Below are positions 19,273 through 22,638 of a stretch of 22,638 bases of DNA, piece by piece (the first letter of the stretch is position 1; every line of letters starts with the position of its first letter). Below the pieces are notes generated by a model. It saw nothing but the letters and a program-made list of their open reading frames with translations, did not search any database and had not been told where the DNA came from. Made by a program: the position numbers and the translations under genes. This stretch comes from a virus, in the IMG/VR virus record IMGVR_UViG_3300037726_000027, positions 1-22,638 of that record; one strand, given 5' to 3'.

Positions 19273-20213
19273 TGGGTACATTTGCTTCGCTCTTTAGCGG
19301 CGGCGGCGGTGCTGATATCGGCGCGCTACAGGCAGGCTATACGCCGCTGTGGGCAGTCGAGTATGACGCAGCCATAGCCGCATGGCACACGCGCAACCTG
19401 CCTGACACACAGATGATTGTAGCGCCTGTGCAGGATGTGGATTATAGCGCGCTGCCGCGTGTGGCCTGGCTACACGCAAGTCCGCCGTGTCCAAATTTCA
19501 GCGTTGCTAAAGACGATGCCACCGAAACCGAACTCGATATCGAGATGGCACGCGGCACGGTGCGCGCAATCCAGGAACAGCAGCCGCCTGTGTTTAGTCT
19601 GGAGCAGGTCTATGGATATCGCGAAAGTGTGTCGTTTGCGCTGATTGTGCAGGCATTGCGTGCGCTGCGCTATGACGTGCAATGGTGGCATCTGAACGCA
19701 GCCGACTACGGCGTGCCGCAGACGCGCCGCCGTCTCATCCTGGTGGCACGCCGTGACGGGCGCGTGGTGCGGCCTGTTGCAACACATTGCCAGGGCGGGC
19801 GCGATGATATGTTCGGCGGTCTGTGGCCGTGGGTGGGATGGCATGAGGCGATACAGGACATCATAGACACACTGCCGGATAGCGAGTTCGCGCCGTGGCA
19901 ACTGGCGCGCCTGCCTGCGGATGTGCGTGAGAGTGTGCTGCTGGACGGGCAAGCCAACACCAATGGCACAACCTGCACGCGCATAATAGGTCACACGCCT
20001 GCGTTTGCGGTCAAGGCACAGACGGGTGCTCGACACGCGACGCGGGCGGTGTTGGCGCAAGGCCGCGTCGTGAAAATGACGCCGCGTGCGCTGGCGCGTT
20101 TTCAATCGTTCCCTGACTGGTACGAACTGCCGGAGCGCAATGCTCTGGCGTGCAGGATTATCGGTAATGCCGTGCCGCCGCTTTTGATGCAGCGGGTAAT
20201 GGAGGCGCAATGA
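19269..20213 (+). CDS. DNA (cytosine-5) methyltransferase, 314 aa
   Basis: Transfers a methyl group from SAM to C5 of cytosine in DNA. Motif I is FASLFSGGGGADIGALQAGY (Gly run 11-14), motif IV ASPPCPNFS with catalytic Cys74, motif VI FSLEQVYGY with Glu112 (usual ENV reads EQV), motif VIII QTRRRLILVA, and motifs IX-X RFQSFPDWYELP then IGNAVPPLLMQRV. The target recognition part is about 100 residues (roughly 175-270), short, so the target is probably short or degenerate. No restriction endonuclease is adjacent, so it is an orphan enzyme, likely protecting phage DNA from host enzymes. GGAGGGGATTGA precedes the ATGA-coupled start. Confidence 0.93.
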   Translation: MMGTFASLFSGGGGADIGALQAGYTPLWAVEYDAAIAAWHTRNLPDTQMIVAPVQDVDYSALPRVAWLHASPPCPNFSVAKDDATETELDIEMARGTVRAIQEQQPPVFSLEQVYGYRESVSFALIVQALRALRYDVQWWHLNAADYGVPQTRRRLILVARRDGRVVRPVATHCQGGRDDMFGGLWPWVGWHEAIQDIIDTLPDSEFAPWQLARLPADVRESVLLDGQANTNGTTCTRIIGHTPAFAVKAQTGARHATRAVLAQGRVVKMTPRALARFQSFPDWYELPERNALACRIIGNAVPPLLMQRVMEAQ

Positions 20214-20344
20214 TTACACAACTGTACCACGGCGATGCACTGGACGTGCTACGGACGCTAGAGAGCGACAGCATACACGCGCTCGTGTGCGATACCGAGG
20301 AGCAGAACAGGCCGCGACAACTGGATATGTTTGGAGAGGAGTAA
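20210..20344 (+). pseudogene. Probable internally deleted DNA methyltransferase remnant, 44 codons
   Basis: ATG at 20210 overlaps the C5-methyltransferase stop with GGAGGCGCA upstream, so it is translated. The product starts MITQLYHGDALDVLRTLESD and continues SIHALVCD, the classic start of N4-cytosine/N6-adenine methyltransferases, where 'DPPY' comes next. Here VCD is followed at once by TEEQNRPRQLDMFGEE, and 'RPRQLDMF' resembles the C-terminal tail of such enzymes. An in-frame deletion seems to have joined first and last parts, removing the catalytic motif and SAM site. A real 44-aa regulator is an alternative. As it stands it cannot be a methyltransferase. Confidence 0.55.
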
Positions 20345-20347
20345 CCT

Positions 20348-20569
20348 ATGGACACCGCAACCATCGAAACACTGCGCCGTGCTATCGAAACCGACACGGC
20401 ATACATCCGCCGCTACAACCCACACCACACCAGGCAATTGTGGCTGCTCCTCGCTGAGTGTGCCAGCCTCAACGACGCGCACGACTGGCGCGGCGCCCGC
20501 CTTGGATTGCGGGAGGATGTGCGGCGCGTGTTGGAGAGGGATACCAAAAAGGAAGAATATATGTTATAA
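20348..20569 (+). CDS. Hypothetical helical protein, 73 aa
   Basis: Starts after GGAGAGGAGTAACCT. Mostly helical: TATIETLRRAIETDTAYIRR, then RQLWLLLAECASLNDAHDWR, ending KKEEYML. The end of the gene contains an extended -10 element (TGTTATAAT, 20562-20570), so it closes one transcription unit as the lysis unit begins. No family recognised. Confidence 0.6.
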   Translation: MDTATIETLRRAIETDTAYIRRYNPHHTRQLWLLLAECASLNDAHDWRGARLGLREDVRRVLERDTKKEEYML

Positions 20570-20570
20570 T
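20562..20570 (+). promoter_or_regulatory. Extended -10 promoter of the lysis module
   Basis: TGTTATAAT (TG-N-TATAAT) overlaps the last codons of the preceding gene. The hexamer 17 bases upstream is a poor -35, as often seen with extended -10 promoters. It would start transcription about 28 bases before the GTG start of the coiled-coil gene. Confidence 0.5.
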
Positions 20571-20604
20571 CAGACTGACGTATCAGGTTTTTCATCGAGG
20601 GTTT

Positions 20605-21195
20605 GTGTGGCAATTCATCCAGGACAATCCAGCCGAGTTTGTTGCACTGCTCTCGCTGGCCGTTGCTACTATTGGTGGCATGGTCAAGTGGATGCAACGT
20701 CAATCCGAAAAGCGTCTGGACTTTAAAATTAAACTCCTCGCCCAGGATCAGGCCGAACAGTCTGAACGGCTCGAAAATTCGCTCAAGTTGTCGGACATGC
20801 TCTACACGACGATTGAAGAGCAACTGACGCGAGCGCGTGCGATTGAAACCGACTTACGTGATCGCCTCGCTGCCAATGAAAACGAGTTTGCAGCACAAGG
20901 TAAGGCACTGCGAGAGGCGCACCATATGGTGTTGCAGCTCGAATATCAACTGAATGTGTGCAAACAACAGGCTGATGCACACCTCCTGGCACTCGAAGAA
21001 AGCGAGGCCAAGCATGCCGAAACGTTGCATCAATACAGGGCATTGCAAACCGAAGTAGAGAGCCTGAGAAAGAAAGTTCATGCGCACTGGCTGGAAATCC
21101 AGAAACAAAGCACGAGGCACGAGGAAGACCGCAAGCGCCTGGCACGCTATGACGATCAGGAGTTAGGGCCGCCGAATGGAAACGATGCCGACTGA
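20605..21195 (+). CDS. Membrane-anchored coiled-coil protein of the lysis module, 196 aa
   Basis: The preferred start is the GTG at 20605 with GAGGGTTT upstream; earlier in-frame starts run into the previous gene. Residues 1-30 include a membrane helix (PAEFVALLSLAVATIGGMVK). Most of the rest is a long charged coiled coil, KRLDFKIKLLAQDQAEQSER then RLENSLKLSDMLYTTIEEQL, with few Gly/Pro, ending in a charged tail. Such one-pass coiled-coil proteins before a holin and endolysin resemble inner-membrane spanins or tail/lysis scaffolds. The host envelope is unknown, so spanin function is only a possibility. Its end overlaps the holin-like gene. Confidence 0.65.
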   Translation: MWQFIQDNPAEFVALLSLAVATIGGMVKWMQRQSEKRLDFKIKLLAQDQAEQSERLENSLKLSDMLYTTIEEQLTRARAIETDLRDRLAANENEFAAQGKALREAHHMVLQLEYQLNVCKQQADAHLLALEESEAKHAETLHQYRALQTEVESLRKKVHAHWLEIQKQSTRHEEDRKRLARYDDQELGPPNGNDAD

Positions 21196-21544
21196 ACTGA
21201 TATCTGCACTTGCTTATCTTGCCTCGCAGGCCGGAGCGGGCGCGGCGGCGTCTATCCTGTTCGCCAATCTGCGCAACACATTCCCGCCGCCGCCGCAACG
21301 TCCTCGCAGCCGGGTACTCGCCTGGCTCTATGCGCTCCTCCACAAGCCGCGTTATGCGCTCCACACAAGTACGCTCCTCTCGCTCCTCATCGGCGTTGCG
21401 GCAGCGGCATTGCTCGCCTATGCGCAAGGCGATGACTGGATACAGGCGGCGTGGGGATTTGCGGGCGCGCTCGTGTCCCAACTCTGGTACCGGCACGGCA
21501 GAATGGCTACAGGTGTGCCGGGATGGAAGGATTTAGACGCCTGA
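21176..21544 (+). CDS. Holin-like membrane protein, 122 aa
   Basis: Three hydrophobic stretches: LISALAYLASQAGAGAAASI, STLLSLLIGVAAAALLAYAQ and WIQAAWGFAGALVSQLWY, separated by a Pro/Arg loop (PPPPQRPRSRV) and an acidic turn. Short size, few charges in the helices and a position directly before two cell-wall enzymes make a holin the best guess. Holins form lesions in the membrane and release the endolysin at the right time. No holin family can be named. Overlaps upstream and downstream genes. Confidence 0.6.
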   Translation: METMPTELISALAYLASQAGAGAAASILFANLRNTFPPPPQRPRSRVLAWLYALLHKPRYALHTSTLLSLLIGVAAAALLAYAQGDDWIQAAWGFAGALVSQLWYRHGRMATGVPGWKDLDA

Positions 21545-21894
21545 TGCATGGCTCGCCGCGTATTACTCTGGAACGCTTCACAGCCATCCTGGAGATGGCA
21601 CAATCGCCGCTCGCGCCCGACGCCAGCGAGGCATACAAGATCCTCGTGAACTACGGCATTGATCCGGCATGGGCACTCGCCTATTGGAACAGCCTGAACG
21701 AGTATGGCACACGCGGCAACGCCAGAACAACGCGCAATATTGGCCACGTCCCAATGGAGCACGGCGACGGGCATGGGTATTCCTACTATGCGGGTCTTGT
21801 TTCCTATTACAAATGGATTGACGGCGTCCTGGAATGGGCGCAATGGTGGCGCCGTATCGAAAAAGCAGCGGAACAGATGGGGGAAGTAGAGTGA
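21544..21894 (+). CDS. Glucosaminidase/transglycosylase-like protein, 116 aa
   Basis: ATG at 21544 overlaps the holin-like stop (TGATG); a start seven codons earlier is possible (21523). The protein carries ITLERFTAILEMAQSPLAPD, then AYKILVNYGIDPAWALAYWN, SLNEYGTRGNARTTRNIGHV, which has the layout of small lytic glucosaminidase-like domains: a helix, 'YGIDPA', then '..YGT.G.A..T.N.GN'. The usual catalytic Glu in 'HES.FGT' is not visible at its place, so activity is uncertain. It lies before the amidase with GTGA overlap, so the two probably act together on peptidoglycan during lysis. Confidence 0.6.
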   Translation: MHGSPRITLERFTAILEMAQSPLAPDASEAYKILVNYGIDPAWALAYWNSLNEYGTRGNARTTRNIGHVPMEHGDGHGYSYYAGLVSYYKWIDGVLEWAQWWRRIEKAAEQMGEVE

Positions 21895-22622
21895 CATACC
21901 TCATTCATCGCGTGGAAATGACGCAGCCGCACTACTACATCGGCGGCAACTCCCGCCGTATGGTCGTGATGCACGCTACCGCCGGAAGCCATCCCAGCGA
22001 TTATGAGTGGCTGCGGCACGGCGGCGATCCTGCCGCGCCCGTCTCTACGCACTACTACATCTCTCCAGATGGGAGGATCACGCAGTTCGTGCACGACATA
22101 GATCGCGCATGGCACGCTGGCGCCTCCTCCTGGATTGTAGACGGCGTGCAGATGAGCAACCTCAACGACCATAGCATCGGAATTGAACTCTCGCACCCCA
22201 ACACCTCGACGCCGTACGATGTGCGTCAGCTTGACGCTGCTGTGTGGCTCGTGCGTCAACTCGTCAGCGAGTACAACATCCCACAATCCCAACTCGTACG
22301 CCATAGCCAGATTGCCCCCGGCCGCAAGAGCGACCCGCAGGGGCTCGACTGGGATGCATTCGTCAGTGCTGTCTATGGGTTGCCGCCTGAGCGACGTGCA
22401 CCGCATTGGTACGTCGTGCCTGATGGTATCACAGCCTATGTGCGGTACGCGCCTGAGGTGCCAGAGCCGTCGTCCGCGAACGTTGCGCAGATCCTCATGC
22501 CCGGCAGCAGCTTGCATATCGCAGAGTGGTGCGACTGGACTGATGAGGCATACGGTGGGCAGTGGGGCCGTCTGTCAGGGAGTACGAACTACATCCATAG
22601 CAGCGGAGTGGTAGCGGAGTGA
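21891..22622 (+). CDS. N-acetylmuramoyl-L-alanine amidase (Amidase_2) endolysin, 243 aa
   Basis: Zinc amidase cleaving the bond between MurNAc and L-Ala in peptidoglycan. Zinc ligands are probably His28 (VVMHATAGSHPSD), His138 and Asp148 (LVRHSQIAPGRKSDPQGLDW), with Lys146 nearby. Other fold signatures are STHYYISPDGRITQFVHDID, RAWHAG and HSIGIELSHP. A C-terminal part (about 175-243) resembles an SH3-like wall-binding domain: WYVVPDGITAYVRYAPEVPE, then AEWCDWTDEAYGGQWGRLSG. The start is a GTG at 21891 overlapping the previous stop (GTGA) with GGGGGAAG upstream. No signal peptide, so it needs a holin, which fits the holin-like gene two positions before it. Confidence 0.92.
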   Translation: MTYLIHRVEMTQPHYYIGGNSRRMVVMHATAGSHPSDYEWLRHGGDPAAPVSTHYYISPDGRITQFVHDIDRAWHAGASSWIVDGVQMSNLNDHSIGIELSHPNTSTPYDVRQLDAAVWLVRQLVSEYNIPQSQLVRHSQIAPGRKSDPQGLDWDAFVSAVYGLPPERRAPHWYVVPDGITAYVRYAPEVPEPSSANVAQILMPGSSLHIAEWCDWTDEAYGGQWGRLSGSTNYIHSSGVVAE

Positions 22623-22635
22623 AGAGGGGATAACT

Positions 22636-22638
22636 ATG
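22636..22638 (+). CDS. Start codon of a following gene (cut by window edge)
   Basis: After the amidase stop the sequence reads GAAGAGGGGATAACTATG: GAGGGG then ATG at the usual spacing. Only the start codon is in the window, so nothing can be said of the product. Confidence 0.4.

Noticed and set aside
19470-20210. 246-codon minus-strand frame opposite the C5 methyltransferase
   Set aside because: The plus strand carries all methyltransferase motifs in order; the minus frame is an Arg/His-rich shadow without a start signal.
1-22638. tRNA genes, integrase/att sites, transposases
   Set aside because: No cloverleaf with a T-loop GTTCRANYC-type signature, no recombinase motifs and no terminal inverted repeats were noticed; an integrase may lie outside the window.

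Overview
The window looks like part of a temperate phage or phage-plasmid. Two large, tightly packed gene blocks diverge from a compact control region at about 11.5 kb. Genes overlap by ATGA, GTGA or TAATG junctions, nearly all have strong Shine-Dalgarno sites, and the visible functions are regulation, replication, partition, DNA modification and lysis. No tRNA, rRNA, IS element or CRISPR array was seen. The host cannot be fixed from the sequence. Mid-to-high GC and Pro/Thr-rich 'PTPTTEPTATPT' linkers recall Chloroflexota (Chloroflexus/Roseiflexus), but this is an inference.

Left part (1-11.5 kb). A rightward gene ends at 153 and is followed by a hairpin-rich stretch (about 127-320). Everything from 320 to 11498 is read leftward. 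The leftward block starts with an XRE repressor-like gene. It continues through small unknown genes, a PP-loop ATPase (PAPS reductase-like), a PD-(D/E)XK nuclease, a zinc-ribbon miniprotein, a 25-residue membrane peptide, an HTH protein, dCTP deaminase (dcd) and a beta sliding clamp (dnaN), and ends at a terminator near 4640. A second leftward unit has its own promoter. It carries a ParM-like actin, a ribbon-helix-helix ParR-like protein and two membrane proteins, one with an N-terminal winged helix, and ends at a terminator near 1403. A third short unit (781-1275, 320-724) follows.

Centre (11.50-11.66 kb). Two divergent promoters, each TTGACA-N17-TACAAT, have their -35 boxes embedded in copies of TGTCAAT. 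This is a textbook symmetric operator for the adjacent XRE protein.

Right part (11.66-22.6 kb). The rightward block encodes small early proteins, an ERCC4/HhH protein, a RecT-like annealing protein, a UvrD-like helicase, a TOPRIM plus RepA-type ATPase, a C5 cytosine methyltransferase, a probable internally deleted second methyltransferase, and a lysis module: membrane/coiled-coil protein, holin-like protein, glycosidase-like protein and Amidase_2.

The most striking structural signal is a cluster of ten exact GGCAGAGT/ACTCTGCC octamers inside the TOPRIM/ATPase gene (18315-18475). It looks like an intragenic iteron origin of replication. Together with ParM/ParR, a phage-encoded clamp and the RepA-type ATPase, it suggests an element that can persist as an autonomously segregating replicon. 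Also notable are a 42-bp duplicated leader in which one copy has ATT where the other has ATG, and several genes too short for ordinary gene calling.
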